NCBI GenBank assembly: GCA_900318395.1
Contig: ONKL01000002.1
Location: 1 to 64,000, forward strand
Source of the DNA: an uncultured Prevotella sp.
Lineage (GTDB): Bacteria; Bacteroidota; Bacteroidia; Bacteroidales; Bacteroidaceae
Direction: 5' to 3'
DNA length: 64,000 bases
Shown piece after piece: positions 1 through 8,116 of this stretch (the first letter of the stretch is position 1; every line of letters starts with the position of its first letter). Both the position numbers and the translations under genes were made by a program. The notes beneath the pieces are model-generated. The model had not been told where the DNA came from. It saw only the letters and a program-made list of their open reading frames with translations, and searched no databases.

Positions 1-1896
1 AAGAATATGTTTGACGAGCAGCAGGCGATGCAGATGGCACTCGACATCAGCGGCAACCACGTGGTGTGCCTTGACCTGAAGGATAACCGCGTGTACGACC
101 TGTTCGGAAAGGCTGTGTTTGGTGAGGAAATGGGCATCGAGGCGTATTTCGCTGGCTTCCATCCCGACGACCTGGAACAGTTCCGCTCTCAGGTTGAGCG
201 CATGAGAAGCGGCAGCGAGACAGAAGCAGAATGGCACTACCGCTGGAACGCCAACCTTGGAGGCCAGGGCGCCCCGATATGGCGCGACATCCACGGGCAC
301 GCCCTCACCGAGTTTGAGGACGGCAAGCCCGTGAGCATCATTACCACATTGATCGATGAGACAGAAACGAAAAGCAAGGAGCGCGAGATTGAGCGGCTGT
401 CGAAGCGATACTGGACCGTCTTCGAGAATTCCATCATCGGGCAGTCGTTCTATTCACCCGACGGCTGGCTGCTCGACTCCAACCGCATCATGCGCAAGAT
501 CTGTAACTTCGAGGAAGATATAGAAAATGAGTTCTATTATAAGGTGAACCTCTTCGACATGATGCCGTTCAACGAGGTGCTCGACCGCTACCATCCCGAA
601 GACTACTGGGCCTGCTCACTGAGCATCGTACCCGAGAAGAACATGTATGTGTATCTGGAAATCAGCGTTCACCCCATCTACGACGAGGACGGACAGCTGA
701 TGTATCTCTCAGTGACGGCCAACGACATCACGGAGGAGCGCAACATGTATCTCAACGTGATGGAGAACGACGCCAGGATGCAGAAGATGAGCGAGTCGAT
801 CAAGAACTACGAGGCCGAGCTGCGCTACATGCTGGAGGCCTCGAAGATGCAGACGTGGCGCATCAGCCTCGACCGCAACGTCCTGGAGTTCTACAGCGGC
901 CTGAACACCGTCGAACGCTCTTTCGACCTGAAGCAGATTCGGAAGATCTTCGTCGATCAGGAGGAAGACTTCGTGAAAGCCCTCTCGAACCCGGAAGAGG
1001 CCCTGCGCGAACCGCTGGTGTACGTAGGCCAGATGCATCCGCTGGTGACCCAGAATAACACCGAGCCGCAATGGGTACAGATCAACTGCATCCCCGAGTT
1101 TGACAAGAACGGACAGCTGAAGGGCGCCTTCGGTGTATGGCGAAACATCAACGACCTGATGCACAAGCAGGATCTGCTGCGCCAAGAGACCCAGCGCGCC
1201 AAGGAGTCGGGCGAGGCGAAGAGTCTCTTCCTAGCCAACATGACGCACGAGATACGTACCCCCATCAATGCCATCGTGGGCTTCTCGGAGGTGCTCTCGA
1301 TGCTGACGACGTCGGAGGAGAAGAAGGAGTCGATACAGATCATCAAGAACAACTGCGACATGCTGCTGCGACTGGTGAACGATATTCTTACGGCATCGTC
1401 GCTGGAGACAGGGCAGATCAGCATAGAGCCCGTCGATGTCGACTTTGCCAAGTCGTTCAACGAGTGGTTCGAGTCGCTCCGCCCCAGAGTGCAGACACCG
1501 GGAGTGGAGTTCATCAAAGACAATCCCTACACCACCCTGCCGATCAAGGTCGACCCCGGGCGCGTGTCGCAAGTCATCACCAACTTCGTCACCAACGCCG
1601 TGAAATATACCCATCAGGGACATATCAAGCTGGGCTACCGGCTGGAGGCGAGAGACAGCGACGGCGAGCAGCGCAACGGGCTCTACATCTACTGCGAGGA
1701 CACGGGCGAAGGCGTCCCCCAGGAGATTCAGCCGAAGCTCTTCGAACGCTTCTACAAAGTGAACGACTATATCCAGGGAACCGGTCTGGGACTGTCGATT
1801 TGCAAGGCTTTCGCCAATGCCAGTCACGGCGACATCGGCATGACGTCTGAGGGCAAGGACAAGGGCTCGACCTTCTGGATGTGGATACCGTTATAA
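1..1896 (+). CDS. PAS-domain sensor histidine kinase (5' end may lie outside the window)
   Basis: The reading frame is open from the window edge. The first ATG is at 7, but the true start may lie upstream. The first 400 or so residues look like several PAS-type sensor folds and show no membrane segment, so the protein is probably cytosolic. A kinase core follows: the H-box ANMTHEIRTP with the phospho-accepting His at residue 414 (counted from position 7), an N-box NFVTNAVKYT near 526-535, and the G-boxes DTGEGVP and GTGLGLS near the C-terminus. No receiver domain is fused, so it should pass phosphate to a separate response regulator. None lies in the downstream neighbour; the nearest lone receiver is at 21.0 kb, and any link between them is only a guess. 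The signal is unknown. Confidence 0.88.
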   Translation, partial: KNMFDEQQAMQMALDISGNHVVCLDLKDNRVYDLFGKAVFGEEMGIEAYFAGFHPDDLEQFRSQVERMRSGSETEAEWHYRWNANLGGQGAPIWRDIHGHALTEFEDGKPVSIITTLIDETETKSKEREIERLSKRYWTVFENSIIGQSFYSPDGWLLDSNRIMRKICNFEEDIENEFYYKVNLFDMMPFNEVLDRYHPEDYWACSLSIVPEKNMYVYLEISVHPIYDEDGQLMYLSVTANDITEERNMYLNVMENDARMQKMSESIKNYEAELRYMLEASKMQTWRISLDRNVLEFYSGLNTVERSFDLKQIRKIFVDQEEDFVKALSNPEEALREPLVYVGQMHPLVTQNNTEPQWVQINCIPEFDKNGQLKGAFGVWRNINDLMHKQDLLRQETQRAKESGEAKSLFLANMTHEIRTPINAIVGFSEVLSMLTTSEEKKESIQIIKNNCDMLLRLVNDILTASSLETGQISIEPVDVDFAKSFNEWFESLRPRVQTPGVEFIKDNPYTTLPIKVDPGRVSQVITNFVTNAVKYTHQGHIKLGYRLEARDSDGEQRNGLYIYCEDTGEGVPQEIQPKLFERFYKVNDYIQGTGLGLSICKAFANASHGDIGMTSEGKDKGSTFWMWIPL

Positions 1897-1939
1897 CATT
1901 TCATCAGAGAATGGTTCAATATTTTAAACAAATACGATT

Positions 1940-2482
1940 ATGAAAGAATTAAAAGGAACAAAGACAGAGAAGAACCTGCAGGAAGCATTCGCAGGCGAGA
2001 GTCAGGCACGCAACAAGTACAGCTACTGGGCATCGAAGGCCAAGAAAGACGGCTACGTACAGATAGCAGCCATCTTCGAGGAGACAGCCAACAACGAGAA
2101 GGAGCACGCCAAGATGTGGTTCAAGCTGCTGGAGGGCGGCAGCATCAAGTCGACGCCCGAGAACCTCGAGGCAGCAGCCAACGGCGAGAACTTCGAGTGG
2201 ACTGACATGTATGCCCGTATGGCAAAGGAGGCTCGCGAGGAGGGCTTCGACGAGATAGCCGAGAAATTTGAGGGCGTTGCAAAGATCGAGAAGGAGCACG
2301 AGGCGCGCTACCGTAAGTTGCTCGACAACATCAAGAAGGAGCGCGTGTTCTCAAAGGACGGTGATGTCATCTGGCAGTGTGCCAACTGCGGTCACATCGT
2401 CGTAGGCAAGAAGGCTCCCGAGGTATGTCCCGTCTGCGACCATCCCCAGGCCTACTTCCAAGTCAAAGCCGAGAACTATTGA
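1940..2482 (+). CDS. rbr: Rubrerythrin
   Basis: This 180-residue protein is a non-haem iron peroxidase that reduces hydrogen peroxide in anaerobes. An N-terminal four-helix ferritin-like domain carries the diiron ligands in two E-x-x-H-type segments (ETANNEKEH near residue 50 and EKEHEARY near 117). The C-terminus is a rubredoxin-like FeS4 domain with two C-x2-C pairs (CANCGH and CPVCDH). The length is close to the usual 180-195 residues. The gene begins 43 bases after the histidine kinase. I see no clear -7 element in that gap, so either joint transcription or a weak promoter is possible. It is followed by a terminator at 2563-2607. Confidence 0.95.
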   Translation: MKELKGTKTEKNLQEAFAGESQARNKYSYWASKAKKDGYVQIAAIFEETANNEKEHAKMWFKLLEGGSIKSTPENLEAAANGENFEWTDMYARMAKEAREEGFDEIAEKFEGVAKIEKEHEARYRKLLDNIKKERVFSKDGDVIWQCANCGHIVVGKKAPEVCPVCDHPQAYFQVKAENY

Positions 2483-2499
2483 TGGTTTTCAGACAGAAG

Positions 2500-2690
2500 A
2501 ACTTATTTTTAGACAGAAGAACATAAGAACATATTTATTTTAGATAATAAGAACATAAGAACAAAATTAAGGCTACGCCCTCAAAATGCGCAGCCTTAAT
2601 TTTTTTGCTATTCTTCCTAAAAATTTATGTTCCTTTTGTTCTTATTATCTTAAAAATATGTTCCTTTTGTTCTTATTATCTAAGAAAGAA
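2500..2690. repeat. Nested inverted repeat around a terminator
   Basis: Two copies of an A-rich unit containing 'agaaca' and 'taagaaca' (about 2500-2562) lie left of the terminator hairpin. Two copies in the opposite orientation ('gttcttattatct', about 2627-2682) lie right of it. The whole stretch of about 190 bases could form a long imperfect cruciform or RNA stem. The right arm runs into the stop codon of the minus-strand epimerase gene. Confidence 0.7.
2563..2607. terminator. Bidirectional intrinsic terminator between rbr and the epimerase gene
   Basis: The hairpin arms AAAATTAAGGCT and AGCCTTAATTTTT flank a short loop, with one internal A/C mismatch. An A-run precedes it and a T-run follows, so it can end transcripts from both converging genes. 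Confidence 0.85.
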
Positions 2691-3750
2691 GAATCTGGAG
2701 GATGCGGTCGGCGGTGCGGCCGTCCCAGCGATCAGGGAGGGCGGATTTCTTCCAGGTGCCAGCCACCATCTGAGCGACAGCAGCGCGGAGCTTCTCAGGG
2801 TCTTCGCCCACAAGGACATTAGAACCCACAGAAACCGTCTCCTGATGCTCCGTGTAGTCGTTGAGCGTGATACAAGGCACGCTGTTGAACGTAGCCTCCT
2901 CAGCGACATTACCCGAGTCGGTAATGATGCCCTTGGCGTGAGCCGTCAACCAGCCGAATTCCAGATAGCTGAGCGCACCCATCAGTAAGAACTTAGAATC
3001 CTGAGGCACGAGAGTAGAGACCACCTTGGCAGTTTCCAGACGCAGAGGAGCGATGACGGGCACGTCGCCGGCAGCCTCGCTGATGGCCTTGAGCATACGT
3101 CCGAGATTCTCTGTGTCGGCGATGAGCGCCTTACGATTGAGCGTGAAGACGATATACGCACCCTCACGGATATCAGGCAGCGCAGCAGGCCGCTTGAAGC
3201 GCCCATAGTTGAACCGCAGCGTATCCATGAGGATATTGCCCACCATAAAGGTCTGCGACTGCTCAGACTGTTCGCGCGTAGCCACACCCGTAGAGCGGAC
3301 ACCAGCCGTGAAGAGGTAGTCGCTGAGGGCATCGATAACGAGGCGGTTGATCTCCTTCGGCATATTGATATTAAATGAACGCGTGCCCGCCACGAGATGA
3401 GCCAGACGGATGGCACGCTTCTTCGTGACAATCGCTGCAGCCATCGTCGAGGCCAGATCATCGACCACAATCACCACATCGACAGGATGATCGTTGAGGA
3501 AGGCGTCGAACTGAGCCATCACCCGGCTGGTGATCTCATTGAGACTCACGGAGTCGACACCGAGAAAGAACTGCGGACGAGGCATCTGGAGATCGTCGAA
3601 GAGCGAAGCTTCGAGCGTGGGATCATCCTCACAGCCCGCATAGACGAGCAGGCACTCAGCCTCAGCAGAGCCGCTGATGGCCCTGACGAGAGGCGCCACT
3701 TTCACAAAGTTCGGTCTTGCACCTGCAAGTATACAAATTTTCTTAGTCAT
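2680..3750 (-). CDS. UDP-N-acetylglucosamine 2-epimerase family protein
   Basis: This 356-residue protein resembles WecB/MnaA, which interconverts UDP-GlcNAc and UDP-ManNAc. It opens with the family sequence GARPNFVKVAPLVRA. Near the C-terminus it has TDSGNVAEEA followed by the Glu/His-containing segment TEHQET, where the family normally has a TERPE-like sequence. I chose the ATG at 3750 because the longer frame would start on a TTG inside the -7 promoter element at 3775-3782. It sits alone and far from the polysaccharide genes, but could supply ManNAc for a surface glycan. The exact substrate is inferred; some relatives are hydrolysing epimerases. Confidence 0.82.
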   Translation of the reverse strand: MTKKICILAGARPNFVKVAPLVRAISGSAEAECLLVYAGCEDDPTLEASLFDDLQMPRPQFFLGVDSVSLNEITSRVMAQFDAFLNDHPVDVVIVVDDLASTMAAAIVTKKRAIRLAHLVAGTRSFNINMPKEINRLVIDALSDYLFTAGVRSTGVATREQSEQSQTFMVGNILMDTLRFNYGRFKRPAALPDIREGAYIVFTLNRKALIADTENLGRMLKAISEAAGDVPVIAPLRLETAKVVSTLVPQDSKFLLMGALSYLEFGWLTAHAKGIITDSGNVAEEATFNSVPCITLNDYTEHQETVSVGSNVLVGEDPEKLRAAVAQMVAGTWKKSALPDRWDGRTADRILQILLS

Positions 3751-3774
3751 AAGGCATTCTGATATTATTTCATG

Positions 3775-3806
3775 CAAAGGTAAAAAGAATTATCGGAAAA
3801 TGCAAA
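3775..3806 (-). promoter_or_regulatory. Bacteroidota-type promoter of the epimerase gene
   Basis: On the minus strand, the -7 element TACCTTTG is at 3775-3782 and a -33 TTTG at 3803-3806, with 20 bases between them. Confidence 0.75.
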
Positions 3807-3846
3807 AATAATCGACGAAATATTCTTTTATTAGAAAAATTTTTCG

Positions 3847-3854
3847 TAACTTTG
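3847..3854 (+). promoter_or_regulatory. -7 promoter element of the propeller protein gene
   Basis: TAACTTTG lies 34 bases before the start codon at 3889. No exact -33 TTTG is seen, only a T-rich stretch at about 3825. Confidence 0.6.
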
Positions 3855-3888
3855 CAAAGTTATTACTTGATAGAGCTAAACTTACAAG

Positions 3889-6474
3889 ATGAAAAGATAT
3901 CTATTAACAATTAGCCTCCTGGCATTAATCGTGGCCCATGCCAGCGCCCAGCAGATCAAGGCCACCAGAGCGCACTACTCTACCGACGACGGCCTCTGCA
4001 GCAACGTCATCTCAGGACTGGCGCAGGACAGCTACGGCTACTTGTGGATCGCCACCTGGAACGGACTGTCGCGCTTCGACGGCTACCACTTCTTCAACTA
4101 TAAGACAGGTAACGGCAGTGGTGTGAAGAATCTGCACAACCGCATCTCGGAGATGGCCATCGACCAGAGTCAGAACATCTGGCTCGACATGTACGACCGC
4201 CGTGTGTTCGTGCTCGAACGCCAATCCGACAAATTCATGAATCCATTCGACGGCGTGATAGGCTCTGAGGAATATCGCACGAACAGTCCGCTGCTGGTGA
4301 CAAGCTCAGGCGACGTACTGGTGAGCATCGAGGGCATTGGCCTCTACATCTTCAAGCTCGACCGTAAGGGGCTCAGCCGTAACCTTGTGCCCATCAACGG
4401 GCTCCGCATCACAAGTATGGCCGAGGGCTATCAGGGCGACATCTGGCTGGGAACCGACGACGGCATCCGCAGGCTCGACAAAAACGATCTCGCGCTGGAG
4501 AGCAAAGGCATCCTCGCCGGCGAGAAGATCACCAGTCTCGATTCGAACGGCTTCAACATCTACGCGGCTACTGCCGACGGCAAGATCTTCTCGTATGCCT
4601 ACGGACAGGAGCCCAAGACCATCAGAACAGCTACCGGACTATCGATCATCACCGTCTACATAGATAGTCAGGGACTCATCTGGTTCTGCGACACACGCCC
4701 AGGAGCCTCGTGCCTGAATCCGAAGACGGGCAAGGAAAAACTGTTCCGACAGGTAGTGCCAGGACCAGAGCTCGACGGGCGCGTGGGTAAGTTCACGGAG
4801 AACAACGGTACGGTGTGGGTACGCATGAATCACGGCGGCTACGGCTACTACAACCGAGAGACCGACGAGGTGGAGTATTTCCACAACGACCCCAGCAACC
4901 CCTGGAACCTCTCGAACACCGTCTATGCAGCCTTAGAGCTGCCCGAAGGCGTGGTATGGGAGTCGACGAGCCGACGCGGACTGGAGAAACTCGAGTTGCA
5001 GAAAGACAACATCGTGCGCATCAGGCCTGTGGCCAATCCCACCTACCCCACTGAGAACGAGATCAGAGCCATGCTATACGACACGCAGCGCAAACTGCTG
5101 CTGATCGGCAACAAGCACAGCTCACTCTTCCTGAACTATGACGACGGGCGTCGCGAAGTGATCACGAAAGACTCTGACGGCAAGCCGCTGGGACGCTTCT
5201 ACGGCATATCGAAAGACTCGAAAGGCAACTACTGGCTCGCCTCGAAGGACTATGGAATCTACCACATGACACCATCGGGCAACGGCTGGACACTGAAGAA
5301 CTACCACCACGAAGTCGGCAACGCCCAGAGCCTGAGCCACAACGGAACCTATATGGCCATCGAAGACAAATCGGGCAACATCTGGATAGCCACCTATGGC
5401 GGCGGTGTGAACCTGCTACCTCGCGAGGCCATCGACAACCCCACCTTCCTGAGTCCTGCCAACGGGATGAAAGACTATCCCAAGAGCTCGCACATGAAGG
5501 TAAGAACCATCGCCATCGACAACGAAGGTAACGTCTGGGCAGGAACGACCGACGGCATCCTCATCCTCTCCTATAAAAATAATAAGGTGAACGTCGAGAA
5601 GCTGAAGATGCCAGAAGAGGGTAACCAGATGCTGATGAGCAACGACATCGTCTGCATGAAGTGCGACGCGAAGGGTACGATGTGGCTGGGTAGCAATGGT
5701 GGAGGCCTGTCCCACACCATAGGCAAGAAAGGTGATACCTGGCTCTTCGACAACTACGGTGCGCATGACGGCATCCCCTCAGAAGAGATACGCAGCATCA
5801 CCTTCGACCAGAGGGGCAACCCCTGGTTCGCTACCGAGCATATCCTCTGTTCGTTTGATATCGCCACAAAGGTCATCACCCCCTTCTCTTATCTCGACGG
5901 CGTCGACGAGACGGTGATCTCAGAGGGCGGAGCCGTCACGATGGGCAATGGTGACTTGCTGTTTGGTACACTCGACGGCTACTACCTGGTAGATCTGAAG
6001 AAGCTGATGGCTTCGAGCGGATCGCTGCTGAAGCTGCAGATCACCGACTTCCTCATCAACGGCGACGTACAGAGTCCGCGCCTGAACAAGACCTTCGACT
6101 ACTACGTGCCCAGCAGAAGAAGCGTGAAACTGCCCGACCGCAACGGAGAGATCACCTTCCGTTTCGCCTCGCTGAACTATCAGCTGCAGCACCGCGTTCA
6201 CTATCAGTATATGCTCGAGGGCTATGATAAGGACTGGATGAATGCCGACAGGGAGCGCACGGCCACCTATAGCGGCTTGCCAGCAGGCACTTACACCTTC
6301 AAGGTCAAGGCCTATCTGCTGGAGTCGCCCGACCAGTACGACATCCGTACGATGGAGGTCATTGTGCCGTCATTATGGCTGTTGTCGACGCCTGCGCTGA
6401 TCATCTATGGACTGCTGCTGATAGGGCTTGCGCTGTTCATCTACTACCGGATACGCTCAAAGGCAGCCAAATAA
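3889..6474 (+). CDS. Two-component-type propeller sensor lacking a kinase domain
   Basis: This 861-residue protein has a signal peptide (about residues 1-20, ending ASAQQ). Many propeller blades of the Reg_prop type follow, with motifs such as GYLWIATWNGLSRFDG, GDIWLGTDDGI, GNIWIATYGGG and GNVWAGTTDGI, then a Y_Y_Y-type beta-sandwich (YQYMLEGYDKDW) and one membrane helix (about 830-850). This is the sensor half of Bacteroidota hybrid two-component systems. Here the protein stops nine or so residues after the helix (RIRSKAAK), so histidine kinase, receiver and AraC output are all absent. Nothing kinase-like follows; the downstream gap holds an RNA gene. It may act as a surface glycan sensor with a separate partner, or be a truncated gene. 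Confidence 0.85.
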   Translation: MKRYLLTISLLALIVAHASAQQIKATRAHYSTDDGLCSNVISGLAQDSYGYLWIATWNGLSRFDGYHFFNYKTGNGSGVKNLHNRISEMAIDQSQNIWLDMYDRRVFVLERQSDKFMNPFDGVIGSEEYRTNSPLLVTSSGDVLVSIEGIGLYIFKLDRKGLSRNLVPINGLRITSMAEGYQGDIWLGTDDGIRRLDKNDLALESKGILAGEKITSLDSNGFNIYAATADGKIFSYAYGQEPKTIRTATGLSIITVYIDSQGLIWFCDTRPGASCLNPKTGKEKLFRQVVPGPELDGRVGKFTENNGTVWVRMNHGGYGYYNRETDEVEYFHNDPSNPWNLSNTVYAALELPEGVVWESTSRRGLEKLELQKDNIVRIRPVANPTYPTENEIRAMLYDTQRKLLLIGNKHSSLFLNYDDGRREVITKDSDGKPLGRFYGISKDSKGNYWLASKDYGIYHMTPSGNGWTLKNYHHEVGNAQSLSHNGTYMAIEDKSGNIWIATYGGGVNLLPREAIDNPTFLSPANGMKDYPKSSHMKVRTIAIDNEGNVWAGTTDGILILSYKNNKVNVEKLKMPEEGNQMLMSNDIVCMKCDAKGTMWLGSNGGGLSHTIGKKGDTWLFDNYGAHDGIPSEEIRSITFDQRGNPWFATEHILCSFDIATKVITPFSYLDGVDETVISEGGAVTMGNGDLLFGTLDGYYLVDLKKLMASSGSLLKLQITDFLINGDVQSPRLNKTFDYYVPSRRSVKLPDRNGEITFRFASLNYQLQHRVHYQYMLEGYDKDWMNADRERTATYSGLPAGTYTFKVKAYLLESPDQYDIRTMEVIVPSLWLLSTPALIIYGLLLIGLALFIYYRIRSKAAK

Positions 6475-6495
6475 AGAATAAAAAAAGCTAAAAGG

Positions 6496-6527
6496 TTTGG
6501 AGGATTAGCGAAATTTGCTTATCTTTG
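6496..6527 (+). promoter_or_regulatory. Promoter of the structured RNA
   Basis: A -33 TTTG at 6496-6499 and a -7 TATCTTTG at 6520-6527 are separated by 20 bases, a very good match to the Bacteroidota consensus. Transcription should start near 6532, at the base of the RNA's closing stem. Confidence 0.8.
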
Positions 6528-6532
6528 CACCA

Positions 6533-6728
6533 AATAACGGGTCGTGCCGCATAGATCGGGATACTCTACATTAAAATAAATCTTTGGGACCGTTTCCCTT
6601 GCCAATGGCGGGCCACGATGATCCTCCAGGAGGAGAGCAGCAATGCCGGTGGATTACAACAGCAGGGAGCACCCATATCTTGTGAAACAGGAGTTTTCAC
6701 CAAATCATCGGCACGTACCCGTTTTTTA
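6533..6728 (+). ncRNA. ssrS: 6S-like structured RNA (candidate ssrS)
   Basis: A stretch of about 195 bases has its own promoter and no open frame. The ends pair as a long closing stem: ACGGGT and GTGCCG at the 5' side against CGGCAC and ACCCGT at the 3' side, the last running into T6 like a terminator. Inside lie a large unpaired zone, a small hairpin GTGAAA/TTTCAC on the 3' side, and an irregular central hairpin (GGG..TCCCT against AGGGA..CCC) capped by CTCC-AGGA-GGAG. This layout (closing stem, central bubble, long upper hairpin) and size fit 6S RNA, which sequesters RNA polymerase. The AGCAG next to the cap recalls SRP RNA, but the usual GGAA loop is missing. A riboswitch for the following riboflavin synthase is unlikely, because FMN-aptamer motifs are absent. 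Confidence 0.6.
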
Positions 6729-6779
6729 CATTAAACATTTATAATTTAAGATTAAACATTAAAACATTATATTTCAGGT

Positions 6780-7379
6780 ATGTTTTCTGGGATTATTGAA
6801 GAGTTTGCTACCGTTGTAGCAATTAAGAAAGACCGCGAGAATATTGATTTTACGTTGAAATGCTCTTTCGTCGACGAACTGAAGATCGACCAGAGCGTGG
6901 CTCATAATGGTGTCTGTCTGACTGTTGTGAAGATCGAGAACGGCACGTATGTGGTAACAGCCATGAAGGAGACGCTCGACCGCTCGAACCTCGGACTGCT
7001 GAAGGTGGGCGACAAGGTGAACGTGGAGCGCTCGATGCTGATGAACGGCAGGCTCGACGGCCATATTGTCCAGGGGCACGTCGACGAGACGGCTAAGTGT
7101 ATTGACATGAAGGATGCCGACGGGAGCACGTACTTCACGTTTGAGTATCCTGAGGATCGCGAGATGGCCAAGAACGGTTATTTCACGGTCGACAAGGGTT
7201 CGGTATGCGTCAACGGCGTGTCGCTGACAGTCTGCAACCCAACGTCGAATACCTTCCAGGTAGCCATTATCCCCTACACCTTCGAGCACACGAACTTCTG
7301 CGACATCCAGATCGGCTCGGTAGTCAACCTGGAGTTCGACATCCTTGGGAAATACATCGCAAGGCTGCAGCAGCTTTAA
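6780..7379 (+). CDS. ribE: Riboflavin synthase, alpha chain
   Basis: This 199-residue protein catalyses the last step of riboflavin synthesis, the dismutation of two 6,7-dimethyl-8-ribityllumazine molecules. It shows the two tandem lumazine-binding halves: MFSGIIEE at the N-terminus with SVAHNGVCLTV in the first half, and GHVDETAK plus SVCVNGVSLTVC in the second. Length is normal for the family. It begins 52 bases after the structured RNA, in an AT-rich leader with only a weak TATATTTC promoter match at 6768-6775. It converges with the phosphatase gene; the stops are 11 bases apart. Confidence 0.95.
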   Translation: MFSGIIEEFATVVAIKKDRENIDFTLKCSFVDELKIDQSVAHNGVCLTVVKIENGTYVVTAMKETLDRSNLGLLKVGDKVNVERSMLMNGRLDGHIVQGHVDETAKCIDMKDADGSTYFTFEYPEDREMAKNGYFTVDKGSVCVNGVSLTVCNPTSNTFQVAIIPYTFEHTNFCDIQIGSVVNLEFDILGKYIARLQQL

Positions 7380-7390
7380 TAGGATTACGA

Positions 7391-8089
7391 TTAAAGAGAT
7401 AAGAGTTCTGATGGAGCGGAGATGAAAGTCTTCGCTCCATGCTTTATCAGGAAGTCGCGATCGCGGAAGCCCCAGAGCACACTGATGCAAGGGATACCTG
7501 CATGGCGAGCAGTCTCGATATCCACATCGCTGTCGCCGACGTAGACGGCGGAAGACTGCCTAGGATGTCCTATGTTGCTCCTATGATATCCTAGGGTAGA
7601 CCTAGGAGAGACTAGAGCATTTAGGGCATTTAGGGCAGCAAAGACGGTATCGGGCGCAGGCTTCTTACGGATGCCCGCAGCCTCGTTCTCGCCTATCGCC
7701 ACCTCGATGGTATCAGGGAAGAAATGCTGGCAGAGCTCCTGGGTGGCAGCCATCATCTTATTGCTCACCACCGCCAGATGGCAGCCACGCGCCTTGAGGG
7801 CTGCGAGCGTCTCGGGAATACCCTCATAAGGACGAGTGGTATCGAGTGAGTGAGCCATATAATACTGTCGGAAGGTAGCGAAGGCGGCATCGAAATCTGG
7901 ATTCTCAGTACCATCAGGGACAGCGCGCTCCATCAGTTTACGAACCCCATTGCCCACAAAACGGCGCACATCGTCAAGAGAGTGCTCAGGCATCTCGTGT
8001 GAGCGAAGCGCATAATTCACAGCCGCAGCCAGATCACTTAACGTATCGAGCAGCGTACCGTCTAAATCAAAAATATAAGTCGAAAACAC
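7391..8089 (-). CDS. gph: HAD hydrolase, phosphoglycolate-phosphatase-like, with an internal repeat insertion
   Basis: This 232-residue haloacid dehalogenase-family phosphatase has motif I (FDLDGTLLDT, near residue 7), motif II (VVSNK) and motif III/IV (KPAPDT and YVGDSDVDIETA). The start is a GTG at 8089, since motif I leaves no room for a later start. Between KPAPDTVFAALNAL and VYVGDSDVD about 24 residues (NALVSPRSTLGYHRSNIGHP and on) interrupt a normally short loop. They are encoded by a low-complexity, palindrome-rich stretch at about 7558-7640, so activity may be altered. It is probably co-transcribed with malQ, which ends 27 bases upstream. Phosphoglycolate is the usual substrate, but related HAD enzymes vary. 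Confidence 0.85.
   Translation of the reverse strand: MFSTYIFDLDGTLLDTLSDLAAAVNYALRSHEMPEHSLDDVRRFVGNGVRKLMERAVPDGTENPDFDAAFATFRQYYMAHSLDTTRPYEGIPETLAALKARGCHLAVVSNKMMAATQELCQHFFPDTIEVAIGENEAAGIRKKPAPDTVFAALNALNALVSPRSTLGYHRSNIGHPRQSSAVYVGDSDVDIETARHAGIPCISVLWGFRDRDFLIKHGAKTFISAPSELLSL
7556..7643. repeat. Short palindromic/direct-repeat insertion inside gph
   Basis: The stretch contains several copies of CCTAGG or CCTATG-type hexamers in both orientations, followed by two direct copies of CATTTAGGG. It keeps the reading frame of gph. Confidence 0.7.
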
Positions 8090-8116
8090 TTTTTACTATT
8101 TTACCTTTTTACTTTT

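Noticed and set aside
2586..2988. Plus-strand frames opposite the epimerase gene
   Set aside because: They start in the repeat and terminator, run antisense to a conserved gene and have no family pattern.
6533..6779. FMN riboswitch controlling ribE
   Set aside because: The conserved FMN-aptamer boxes are absent, and the RNA has its own promoter, closing stem and terminator before the ribE leader.
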